A stretch of DNA of 36,352 nucleotides, taken from NCBI GenBank assembly GCA_017524805.1, contig JAFXUX010000020.1, forward strand, positions 1 through 36,352. The letters are read 5' to 3'. A model generated the notes under the pieces. That model did no database searches, was not told the origin of the DNA, and saw only the letters and a list, made by a program, of their open reading frames with translations. This DNA comes from Candidatus Methanomethylophilaceae archaeon. GTDB lineage: Archaea > Thermoplasmatota > Thermoplasmata > Methanomassiliicoccales > Methanomethylophilaceae. A program made the position numbers and the translations under genes. Every line of letters starts with the position of its first letter. The stretch's first letter is position 1. Below are positions 25,318-34,700 of this stretch, in pieces.

Positions 25318-25329
25318 ATATTATAAAGC
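25318..25329 (+). promoter_or_regulatory. TATA box of the DUF92 gene
   Basis: ATATTATAAAGC is centred 25 bases before the ATG at 25348 and separates this gene from the pyrB operon. Confidence 0.55.
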
Positions 25330-25347
25330 AGATTCCAATGGACAGCC

Positions 25348-26079
25348 ATGGATGCCATATCGTTAGCGACATTGGCGGTGGCTCTCTCAACCCTGCTGTC
25401 CCTCGCAGCGCTCAAAACCGGCTGCCTGACCAAAGATGGGGCGGCAGCCTCGTTACTGGTCGGATCGTTCACAGGAATATTCGGTTCTCTGGAAGCGTTC
25501 ATCCTGATGACGATATTCACCGTCACCGGATTCGCAGCGACATGGAACGGGCTTTCCGATAAGAAGAAACGTGGCCTCCAAGAGGGAAAGAAAGGCGAGC
25601 GGACATGGAAGAACGTAGCCGGGGTAGGCATCCCGCCGTGCGCGATAGTCCTGATCAACGCCATCTGGCCGATGGAGCCGACGCTTTTCTTCGTGGCGTT
25701 CATATCCACCATGACTGTCGCCGGGGCCGACACGATAGCATCGGAGATAGGCATCCGCGACAGGGAAGTCTTCCTGATCACCAATTTCAAGAAGGTATCG
25801 CCGGGAACCAACGGGGGCATATCGCTGCTGGGAACTGCCGTATCCACAGCCGCATCTCTGGCCATAGCTGTTCTGGGATGGCTCATAATGGCCCACACTC
25901 TCGACTGGGTACTCATCATCCCATTCGTCGCAGGGGTATTCGGGAACTTCATGGACAGCGTTCTGGGTGCCACGCTGGAAGATCGCGGTATAATCTCTAA
26001 ATACGCGAACAACTGCGTCACGGCGCTCATGGGAGCCGCCTTCGGAGCCGGCGCATGCATAGCCGCGGGATATGCCTGA
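25348..26079 (+). CDS. DUF92 integral membrane protein (VTE6-related)
   Basis: The 243-residue protein has about six hydrophobic segments. Motifs of the DUF92 / TIGR00297 family are KTGCLTKDGAAASLLVGS near residue 30, GVGIPPCAIVL, then MTVAGADTIASEIG near 125-138, KVSPGTNGGISLLG near 152-165, and GNFMDSVLGATLED near 205. The plant relative VTE6 phosphorylates phytyl phosphate to phytyl diphosphate. In an archaeon a matching substrate would be geranylgeranyl or other prenyl phosphates. This role is inferred from the family and from a VTE5-like gene 1.3 kb away. It is convergent with the thymidylate-kinase-like gene. Confidence 0.85.
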   Translation: MDAISLATLAVALSTLLSLAALKTGCLTKDGAAASLLVGSFTGIFGSLEAFILMTIFTVTGFAATWNGLSDKKKRGLQEGKKGERTWKNVAGVGIPPCAIVLINAIWPMEPTLFFVAFISTMTVAGADTIASEIGIRDREVFLITNFKKVSPGTNGGISLLGTAVSTAASLAIAVLGWLIMAHTLDWVLIIPFVAGVFGNFMDSVLGATLEDRGIISKYANNCVTALMGAAFGAGACIAAGYA

Positions 26080-26110
26080 AGAATATCCTCAGCTTGCACC
26101 TATAAGCGAT

Positions 26111-26692
26111 TCATCCCTTCGAAAGCGTAGAATCGGCGATTTCAGAGATCGATGACCTTACCGTCTCCAAACTCAGGGTATTGTCGATCACATGCCATCC
26201 GTCCGAGAGGGACAGCATTTTCTCGCGGATGTGTGTGAGATCCTCCAAATTCTCGAAGGCTTCCAGATCCTCCCCGCGCCCCATGATGCGCTTCATCGAG
26301 GTCTCCGCGTCCACGTCCACCAGGATGAACTCGTCCGGCATCGGAAACAGCTTCGTTATGGGGCCGTACGCTTTCTTGTAAATCCCGTCCGGAAGATAGG
26401 CGACCGACATCAGATACCTGACGAAGATGAAATCGTCATACCTTTTGGAGTGGATTCTCATGCGGAATATGGAGTTTACCGCGTCAAGGATGAAAAACAC
26501 CGTGGAAAGGATCTTGGCCAGTTTCCCCTCTTTATGTAGATAGCCGTATTCCAGCTTCCCGGCCAGGCAGGATGTGTCGGGATGCGACACCATGAAAACC
26601 CTGCGGCCTTCGGACTCCAATTTATCTCTGAGGAAATCGGCACAGGTCGTCTTCCCGCATCCGTCCATCCCATCCACGACATACCAGGTCAT
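26111..26692 (-). CDS. Thymidylate-kinase-like P-loop kinase
   Basis: The 193-residue protein starts with VVDGMDGCGKTTCADFLRD, a Walker A loop as in dTMP kinases. HPDTSCLAGKL follows where dTMP kinases have a base-binding loop, and MGRGEDLEAFENLEDLTHIR matches the region after the lid. The typical dTMP-kinase DR-Y motif is not clear; instead DDFIFVRYLMSVAYL occupies that position with Arg and Tyr present. The start lies one base after the stop of the VTE5-like prenol kinase gene, so the two are translated from one message. It may make dTDP, or it may act on a different monophosphate. Confidence 0.78.
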   Translation of the reverse strand: MTWYVVDGMDGCGKTTCADFLRDKLESEGRRVFMVSHPDTSCLAGKLEYGYLHKEGKLAKILSTVFFILDAVNSIFRMRIHSKRYDDFIFVRYLMSVAYLPDGIYKKAYGPITKLFPMPDEFILVDVDAETSMKRIMGRGEDLEAFENLEDLTHIREKMLSLSDGWHVIDNTLSLETVRSSISEIADSTLSKG

Positions 26693-26693
26693 G

Positions 26694-27392
26694 TCAAAGC
26701 CCCAGGAGAGCCATCGCGAGCGCCACGGTAAGCGGGACGGCCAGATTGTCGTATGCCCCGTTGCATACGGCCTCTATGGCCGCGGCCAACGCACCTGCGA
26801 CCGCGCATGCCACATATGGCGGCACAATGCCGGAATAGACTCCGGCCGGATACCACCCTGACGAAGCCAGGAAACCGTAGAAAGCTATGAGAATCAAGGA
26901 TATGACGGCCGTGAAAGCGAACACGCCGAAAGTTCCCTCCGCGGACTTGCCGTTGATGATCTTGTGCTTGCCGAACTTTTTGCCGATGACGCTGCCGAAG
27001 CCGTCGCCAAAAGTCATCGCTATGACGCCTATGGAAGCGGCTGTCCAGTGGTCGGAGCAGAGCAATACCAATACGGTGATCGTGATGGCATAGAAGAACA
27101 GCCCGGTCTTGTGCCCGTTGTTGGATATCTCCCCAAGCTTGGACTCGGATATCTTGTTGCCCTTGATCATCGCGAAGAATAGTATTATTGCGAAGGGAAT
27201 GGTGAAAAAGATCAGCATAACCCAGTTCTCGGTGAACATCCACCAGACGAAAACGAAAGTTCCGACTCCGATGTGGACCACTTTGCGGGTGTCTATCCTG
27301 GAATTCTTCTTCTCCAGATAAGCCGAAACAGCCAACGACACGCCGATGATCAGATACACCAGAATGAGCGCCACGTAATCCTGAGTCTGCAT
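26694..27392 (-). CDS. CTP-dependent prenol kinase, VTE5/SEC59 family
   Basis: The 232-residue protein has about seven membrane spans. Family marks are the N-terminal DTRKVVHIGVG (residues 34-44), the nucleotide-binding segment FGDGFGSVIGKKFGKHKI followed by GKSAEGTFG in the middle, and EAVCNGAYDNLAVPLTVAL near the C-terminus. Members phosphorylate phytol, farnesol or dolichol with CTP. In an archaeon the substrate is likely a geranylgeraniol-type alcohol or dolichol. GGAGG stands almost against the ATG, so initiation there may be weak; a TTTATC box near 27434-27441 could be the promoter. Confidence 0.85.
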   Translation of the reverse strand: MQTQDYVALILVYLIIGVSLAVSAYLEKKNSRIDTRKVVHIGVGTFVFVWWMFTENWVMLIFFTIPFAIILFFAMIKGNKISESKLGEISNNGHKTGLFFYAITITVLVLLCSDHWTAASIGVIAMTFGDGFGSVIGKKFGKHKIINGKSAEGTFGVFAFTAVISLILIAFYGFLASSGWYPAGVYSGIVPPYVACAVAGALAAAIEAVCNGAYDNLAVPLTVALAMALLGL

Positions 27393-27431
27393 CCTCCAAC
27401 CTGCCAGTACGATGTGAGTAAAGACTACTCA

Positions 27432-27647
27432 ATGATAAACGTTGATGTGGAAACAATTGACTCCGCCTGGGCCGAACCCCATCGGAAGGTCGTAGGAATC
27501 CCCTCAGAAGATGGGAAACTTCGGACTGCTTTCGGAAAAACAGTCGAGGATATGGGATTTATAGATTTCAGAGAGATTCGGACACAGAGAATCAGACAAT
27601 ATCATCCATCTGATCCCGCAAAACCGGCGTTTGAAACTATTATATAA
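27432..27647 (+). CDS. Possible short protein, doubtful
   Basis: A 71-residue frame begins with MINVDVETIDSAWAEP and has a plausible soluble composition with EDGKLRTAFGKTVEDMGF. No ribosome binding site or clear TATA box precedes it, and its stop lies inside the TATA box of the next gene. It also overlaps the promoter region of the VTE5-like gene. I list it only because it is the one open frame in this 277-base gap that looks protein-like. Confidence 0.2.
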   Translation: MINVDVETIDSAWAEPHRKVVGIPSEDGKLRTAFGKTVEDMGFIDFREIRTQRIRQYHPSDPAKPAFETII

Positions 27648-27650
27648 ATG
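27640..27650 (+). promoter_or_regulatory. TATA box of the UbiA-type gene
   Basis: TTATATAAATG is a near-consensus box centred 25 bases before the ATG at 27670. The message should be leaderless. Confidence 0.6.
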
Positions 27651-27669
27651 AAACAGGTCATGCCGTGCC

Positions 27670-28488
27670 ATGAACAAGTATCTGCAGTTGTTCAGGATCG
27701 GGAACGCCATAATGGGGATCATCGGCGTAACCGTGGCATCCTTCATGGCTTCGGGGACCGGGATCGCCGACCATTGGATCAACCTCCTGATATCCGCTCT
27801 GATAGTGTTCATGTTCGTGTGCGGGGGAAACGCCCTCAACGACAGCATAGACGCCGAGATCGACAAGACCGCCCATCCTGAGCGCCCAGTCCCTTCCGGC
27901 CGCATGACCGCCAAAGAAGCGAGGAACGCCGGCATAATCATGCTCGCCGGTTCGGCCGCCGCTTCCCTCCTCACCATGGACCCGGTCTGCATCCTCATCG
28001 TAACGGTTGCCGTGGCGCTGATGGTAGCTTACGAGCTGTTCCTGAAGCAAAGGGGATTCGTAGGGAATCTGACCATAGCGGCGCTCACCGGGATGACATT
28101 CCTGATGGGCGGGGCGGCCGTATCCAACGCCGAAGGCAACGTCATAATCGCGGTCATGGCCGCTCTCGTTTCCGTCGGAAGAGAGATCGCCAAAGACATC
28201 GAAGACATGGAAGGGGATGAGGGGAGAGTCACTCTGCCCATGAAAATAGGGAAGAAGGGTGCGGCAGCAGTTGCATGCGTGTTCTTCATCGCAGGCCCGA
28301 TGCTGAGCATCGTACCCATGATCCAGCACACGTACGGACCGATGTACTATCTGGTGGTAGTAGCTGACGCCCTGTTCATATTCTGCGCCTATTCCGTGTT
28401 CTCAGACCCGCACAAAGCCCAGAAGACAGCGAAAATCGCCATGTTCGCCGCTCTCATTGCGTTCATACTCGGAGTCGCATTCAGATGA
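27670..28488 (+). CDS. Digeranylgeranylglyceryl phosphate synthase (UbiA family)
   Basis: This enzyme adds the second geranylgeranyl chain to geranylgeranylglyceryl phosphate in archaeal ether-lipid synthesis, in the membrane. The 272-residue protein has about eight to nine spans. The first aspartate-rich motif is NALNDSIDAEIDKTAHPERP (residues 56-75), the second is REIAKDIEDMEGDEG (about 177-191); both hold magnesium and the diphosphate. N-terminal LFRIGNAIMG is typical of the archaeal group. Quinone-type UbiA enzymes share the fold, but methanogens of this type lack quinones, and the motif spacing fits DGGGP synthase. It is divergent from the VTE5-like gene. Confidence 0.92.
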   Translation: MNKYLQLFRIGNAIMGIIGVTVASFMASGTGIADHWINLLISALIVFMFVCGGNALNDSIDAEIDKTAHPERPVPSGRMTAKEARNAGIIMLAGSAAASLLTMDPVCILIVTVAVALMVAYELFLKQRGFVGNLTIAALTGMTFLMGGAAVSNAEGNVIIAVMAALVSVGREIAKDIEDMEGDEGRVTLPMKIGKKGAAAVACVFFIAGPMLSIVPMIQHTYGPMYYLVVVADALFIFCAYSVFSDPHKAQKTAKIAMFAALIAFILGVAFR

Positions 28489-28786
28489 TGTCTGAATGGA
28501 TTATTATCCGAATCGAATTGGATCCTTCGAACTGGCAGAACAATTTGATACGGCACTTGAATCTGAAAGAAAATTGATCGCCCCGACAGATCAGATTCTA
28601 CAGAGAAATCGAGAGACCTCGAGCGCATGCCCGAAACTCATCCCTCACCGCGAATATGCCGCATATCGTAAGGATGAATTGTGGGTCTAAAGTTGATTGA
28701 TAAACTTTAGGAATCTGAGTACAAACAGTTATGACTTCAGTTTCCATTTTTACTTTGTAGACTGCATAGTGTACAGGAGATTGTTT
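28489..28786 (+). other. Upstream region of the giant surface-protein gene
   Basis: This is about 300 bases without a protein gene that I can support. It holds the inverted repeat at 28687-28710 and, at 28775-28780, GGAGAT, which is the ribosome binding site of the next gene. No clear TATA box was found at the usual distance; the AT-rich stretch 28735-28760 is a weak candidate. Confidence 0.5.
28687..28710. repeat. Perfect inverted repeat before the giant surface-protein gene
   Basis: CTAAAGTT and AACTTTAG form an eight-base perfect dyad around the spacer GATTGATA. It lies about 80 bases before the start codon. It could be an operator for a dimeric regulator or the stem of a leader hairpin. 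Confidence 0.6.
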
Positions 28787-28787
28787 G

Positions 28788-31700
28788 ATGACAAAACAAA
28801 TGTGCGCATCACCGGCAGGACACGCGGAGGCGTTCCGCCCCATTCACATCCTTGCCGTGTTCATTGCCATTCTGTCACTGTTCGCGATATTCACAGTGGC
28901 ATCCAATGACTCGGACGCCTTATCCTTTTGGGATGACGACGAGATAATACACTATTACCAACCAGATGGAGTGGATTGGGTTGCGGCGGACGGCATAGCC
29001 GACAAAATAGCCGATATAACCGTACCCGCCCAGATTGAACATGATGGAGTCACATACCAGGTTAAGGCAGTAGATTTCAGTGGGGAGAAGTATCTGATAT
29101 CCGCGAAATTATCATACGGGATAGAGATCATAGGTCTCTCCAACGGATTTTACAGCTGCAATAATCTCAGATATGTCGAGATCCCCGATTCTGTGACGAC
29201 GATCGGCTTCGATGCCTTCGACAATTGCAGATCGCTGTATCACCTTTATCTTCCCGACTCCGTGACCAGCATCGCCGATTGGGCGTTCAGCAACTCGGCG
29301 CTCGTTTCCATAAGACTTCCGGAAAGCGACGGTTTCACTACAATGCCGAATTATCTCTTCTCCGGCTGCAATCAATTGACATCCGTTGTCATCCCCAGCA
29401 ACGTGACGACCATAGCAGACCATTGTTTTTCGGATTGCGACAGCCTGGAGCAGATAGTGATTCCCGAGAACGTCAAATCGATAGGGGAAGGAGCTTTCTC
29501 CGGATGCGACGCATTGACATTCATAGATCTCCGCTGCGACGAGACGACGAATTTCGGATATTATTCCCTGTGGGGAGCCTCAGGCATAGATGGCGCGCTG
29601 AAGGTCCGGACATCGATTCCCATAGAGACTTTCCTCGAAGCTGATGCGTTCAGAGACGGAACGCAGGTGGGACCGAACCTTGAATTCGGATACCATTTCC
29701 ACGGCAATACTAACGGATGGGAGCTCGCCAACCACGAGTGGGATCTGGTGGACGGATATCTGAAGGTCTGGGCCGTGTCCCCGGACAATACCGTCCTCGG
29801 CGAGGATGGAGGGGAACTCTTCTACGTCGTGGACCGCGAGAATTATAACGCATTCAGCGTCAAGAAGCTGATACGCCAGGTGGAGTTCGTAAACGACCCG
29901 TCCAATGGCAAATACCTCCTGACATCCGTGGGATACGACGCATTCTACGGAGTGCTGGCTACCTCGTTCATCCTCCCGGAGGGTATGGAGAGCATCATGA
30001 GCTATTCCATCGATACCCCCGGTTACGTGAAGATTCCCGATTCAATAGAGACCTGGGAATGCAACATGCGCCCGTTGAACACCGTCATAATCTCTGACAG
30101 CAACGTCCCAGAAGGGTTGTGCGTGGGCAACGAAGCCAACTCCGTGATCATCACAGTCGGCTCCGACTTCGTTGAGGACGGGATCATCCAAACTTATAAC
30201 GACCACATCCACAACGGCGACGGCATCTTGTATCTGGTGGGAAAAACCCCCATGATTTCGAAGATAAACAGCGCCGGCCTCGAAATCGATGTGCGGTACA
30301 TTTCCGATACGGATGGAAAAGTATACCATTTCGACAGCGACAAGTGGAAGTGGGTGCAGGATACCGATCTGCGCACGGTTCAATTCGAATTCAACGACGG
30401 CTCCGGACTCTACACCAGAAAGGTTGTCAAGGACACCATAGGCGATGCAGGGATCACATACCTTCCCGACAAGAGCTTCGCCGGATGGTTCCTGCCCGGA
30501 GGCGTGTTCGTATCCCCTGATGCCAGCGTATCCAGCGTCATGGGATCCAGCTATCTCAAGACCCTCTATGGCCGCTGGAACGGCGCCATGGTCGAGCTAG
30601 GCAGCGGCGTGACACTCACCGTGGACGGCACTTCCTACACAGGATACGCCACGGTACCTCTCGGCAAGACCGCGGCCGTATCGTTCGAAGACGGGCTCGA
30701 ACTCTACTACGCCCCCGGGTTCTCCGTCAGCGGCAACAAACTGACCCCCATAGCCGGATGCCAGACCTATGCGGTCATGGCCCAGCCCGCGGCCAACACC
30801 TTGGTTACTTTGAACCTCAACGGCGGAACCGGCTCATTCACCAGCTTCAACGTGGCGATAGGCGGATCCGTGCCCGCTTCCTTCAAGGCCCCGGAGAAGA
30901 CCGGATATGATTTCGGCGGCTACAACAACAGCAACGGAACGACAGTCATCACCGCCAAGGGCGCGTTCGTCCGCAACGTATCGGGATACACCGACAGAAA
31001 CGGATTGTGGACGAACGAGAACTCCGCCGTCACCTTGGAAGCCAAGTGGACTGCGCACACCACCAAGGTAATCCTGCACAACATGGGCGTCGTCCCGGAC
31101 GCGGAGTACACCGCGACCTACGGCATGGATTTCCCGAACATCCAAGCACCTTCCAGCGAGATGGCGAGGTTCGACGGTTACTACGATGCCGTAGATGCCC
31201 AGGGCAACCCCTCTGGAATGCTCATCAACAAGGGCGGATGGACAAACATCGACAGCTCCGTCAATCCCCTTTTCGACGGATACACCTGGAAGGGAGACAT
31301 CCCGGCCTACGACCTCTACGCCAAATGGGTTCCGAAGTATACCGTCGTGAACGACGATGACGGCCGCTCCTATGAGCTCTCAGGCAACGATGCGCTTGAC
31401 CTCGGGCAGCCTTCCAAGGCAGGATACACATTATCCGGATGGCTCCTCACAGGAGATGTGAACTACAGCACAGCCGTTTACGGAACTGAAGGCAGCGTCA
31501 CCAAGAAGATAGTCGAAGGGACTGCGTTCAAGGCATCCAAGGGTGACACCTGGGTCGCTTCCCTTTCATCCGCCGTCGGAGGAACCGTACATGCGGTGCC
31601 GCAGTGGACCCCGATCAGATACAAGGTCACCTTCGACCTCGACGGAGGAACCGGCAGCTATTCCGACAAGACATTCACGTACGACAGCAAATACGCCATC

Positions 31701-34700
31701 TCCGAACCCTCCAAGGAAGGGTACGTCTTCCTCGGATGGACCGTCACCTGCGATGCCCTGTCATGGGCGGCCTGCTCCGACTCCAAGAATGGAACATACC
31801 GCTGGATGTCATCGACCTCGCCCGAGAAGAACAGCACCTCGGGAAGCCCCCTTTACGTGATGAACCTGTCTTCCGACGCTTCGAAGACCGCCGCCTTGGT
31901 CGCCCACTGGGCCCCCGGAACTTACTCGCTGAGCTTCGACCCCAATGCCATCGACGCGACCGGATCCATGAGCATCCAGACGATCTACATCGACACCTCG
32001 GAGTACATCCAATGGGCAGACTTCTCGAGGACCGGCTACTCGTTCATGGGATGGGCTACCTCCGCCGGAGGAGCCGTCGTGTACGAGAACCACCAGCTGG
32101 TCAGCAACATCGCTGAGAAAGATCAGATTCTGACCCTGTACGCCGTGTGGAAGATCAACCAATACACCATCCACTTCGCCAACACCGGATCGAGCGTCAT
32201 CCCTGACATCACCCAGGATTACGGCACCGCCATAACCGCGCCCGCTGACCCCGTCCTGCCGAGATACACGTTCGCCGGATGGGTTCCCCAGGTGCCTGCC
32301 GTCATGCCTGCCGAAGACGTGACCGTCACCGCGAAATGGGAGGTCGGCACATACACCGTCACATTCAGCGCCAACGGCGGCTCGGGAGCCATGAGCCCGC
32401 AGTCCGTGGCTTATGAGCTGACCGTGCCCCTCAAATCCAACGAATTCACCAAGACGGGATACAGATTCGCATCCTGGAACACCGCCAAGGACGGATCGGG
32501 AACATCCTATCAGGACAAGGAATCCGTCTACAACCTCGACGACGTCATCCTGTACGCCCAGTGGGCTCCCATAACCTACACGGTGAAGTTCCACGACAAC
32601 ACAGGAAACACGCCCGAGAGCACTGCGACCCAGAGCATGACGTACGGCAAGAGCGCGACCCTGAAGGCCAACACATTCACCAACGCGCCCTACAAGTTCC
32701 TGTCCTGGAACACCAAGGCCGACGGAACCGGAACCAGCTATGCCGACAAGGCTGCCGTCAAGAACCTCACGAAAACCGACAGGGATACGGTCGATCTGTA
32801 CGCCCAGTGGGACTCTCCGACCACCTCCATCATCATGGACAAGGGCGACGGCGATTCGAGCGGAGCAGCCGCCGCCAAGTATGGGGCCAAAGCGGCATCC
32901 ATAACCAAGCCGGCGGCCTCGGATTATCTCCGCCTGGTCGGATACTATTCCGGCGACATCCTCGTCATCAACCCGGACGGATCCTTCCCGACCAGCGCGA
33001 TAGGATTCGTCACCGATGGCGTATGGAGATATGCCGAAGAGACACTGACCCTCACGGCCAAGTGGAAGGCCCCCTACGAAGTGGGCGAAACGTTCGTTTA
33101 CGAGAACATCACCTACATAATCACCTCGATCAACCCCAACAAGGCTGCCGCGGTCAATGTGGACAAGCCCGCCGCAGTCATCGAGATCGCGTCGGAAGCC
33201 GACCACATGAACGGAAGGTTCAGCATCACATCCCTGGCAAAGAACTCCTTCTCCGGATGCGCCTCGGCCGAGGAAGTCACCATACCCTCGAGCATAGCGT
33301 CCATCGGATCCGGATCCTTCTCTGGAATAACCTTCTACGACATCGACGGCACCACCGTCCTCCAGAAGACGGCCGCGGCTTTGAAGGGCCACACCTACTC
33401 CGGAGGAAACGGAAAGCTGGTCCGCGAAGGCATCGCTCCGGGCGAGACCTTCGACTACGGCGACCTGAAGTATAAGGTCACCTCGGTCTCCCCCAATTAT
33501 GAAGCATCCGTCATCGGATACAACGGCAAGATGACGAACCTCATCGTCCCGGCGACCGCATCCTGCAAGGGAGTGAACATGGCTGTGACCTCGATCGAGA
33601 GCCAGGCGTTCTACAGCTGCTCCACCATGGTCACCGCCTCCATCGGCAATGTCGCATCCATCGGCAGCAAGGCCTTCGCCAACTGCGTTGCTCTGAAGAC
33701 AGTGGATTCAGGAGACGATCTGAAGACGATAGGCAGCTACGCGTTCTACAACTGCCCCGCATTGGAATACGTGAAGGTCCCGTCATCCGTGGCCAGCATC
33801 GGCACCGCGGCGTTCTCCGGACTTACGTTCTACGACGCGGACGGAGAGACGAAGCTCAGCACCAACGCGCTCCCCGGCTACATCTACAAGGGCGCAGGGG
33901 ACAAGACATTGGTCCGCCAGGTTCAGCTGTATGTCGGATACGAATTCAAGACCCACGGGTTCCTGTACACCGTCACTTCCCTGAACCCCGCGAAGGTTGC
34001 CCTGTCCGGCTATGTGGGCAAGCCCGTCGACGTTGTCGTCCCCAACGAGATCAGCTACGGAGGATCGAAGATCATCGTCGATTCCATAGGGGCCAAGGCG
34101 TTCTACGGATGCACGACCCTCAAGTCCATCGACACCGGAGACGCGACGACCATTGGCTCGAAGGCCTTCGCCAACTGCTCCAATCTGGAGACGGTCAAGA
34201 TGAGCGCCGCATCCAAGATCGATTCCTATGCGTTCTTCGGATGCCCTGCCCTCAAGAGCATCCAGTTCTCCAGTTCCCTGAGGACCATAGGCGCCAGCGC
34301 ATTCCAGGGCACCACATTCCTGAAGATGGACGGAACCGCCGTCAGCGCCGCCGCCGACCTGAAGGGATACCTGTTCGAGGGCTCCAACGGCGTCCTCAAG
34401 AAGAATGCGTTCAAGGAAGGGGACAGATTCACCTACACCGGCCTGAAATACAAGGTCATAAACATTGACCCGCTGAAGGTGTCCCTGGTAGGATACGAAG
34501 GCGTGATCACCCACCTCACAGTTCCTGGCAACGTCGAATTCAAGGGCGAGAGCCTGTTCGTCGCCACCATCGGAACGAAGGCGTTCTACGGCAACCTTGA
34601 TCTGAAGTATACCGACCTCGGATACGTCAACTACGTCGGCCTGAAGGCCTTCGCAAACTGCACGAACCTCACCACCTTGATTGTCCCGAAGAGCGTGACG

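Noticed and set aside
28496-28690. Short plus-strand frame before the giant surface-protein gene
   Set aside because: No ribosome binding site, no promoter, no recognisable protein pattern, and its end runs into the dyad.
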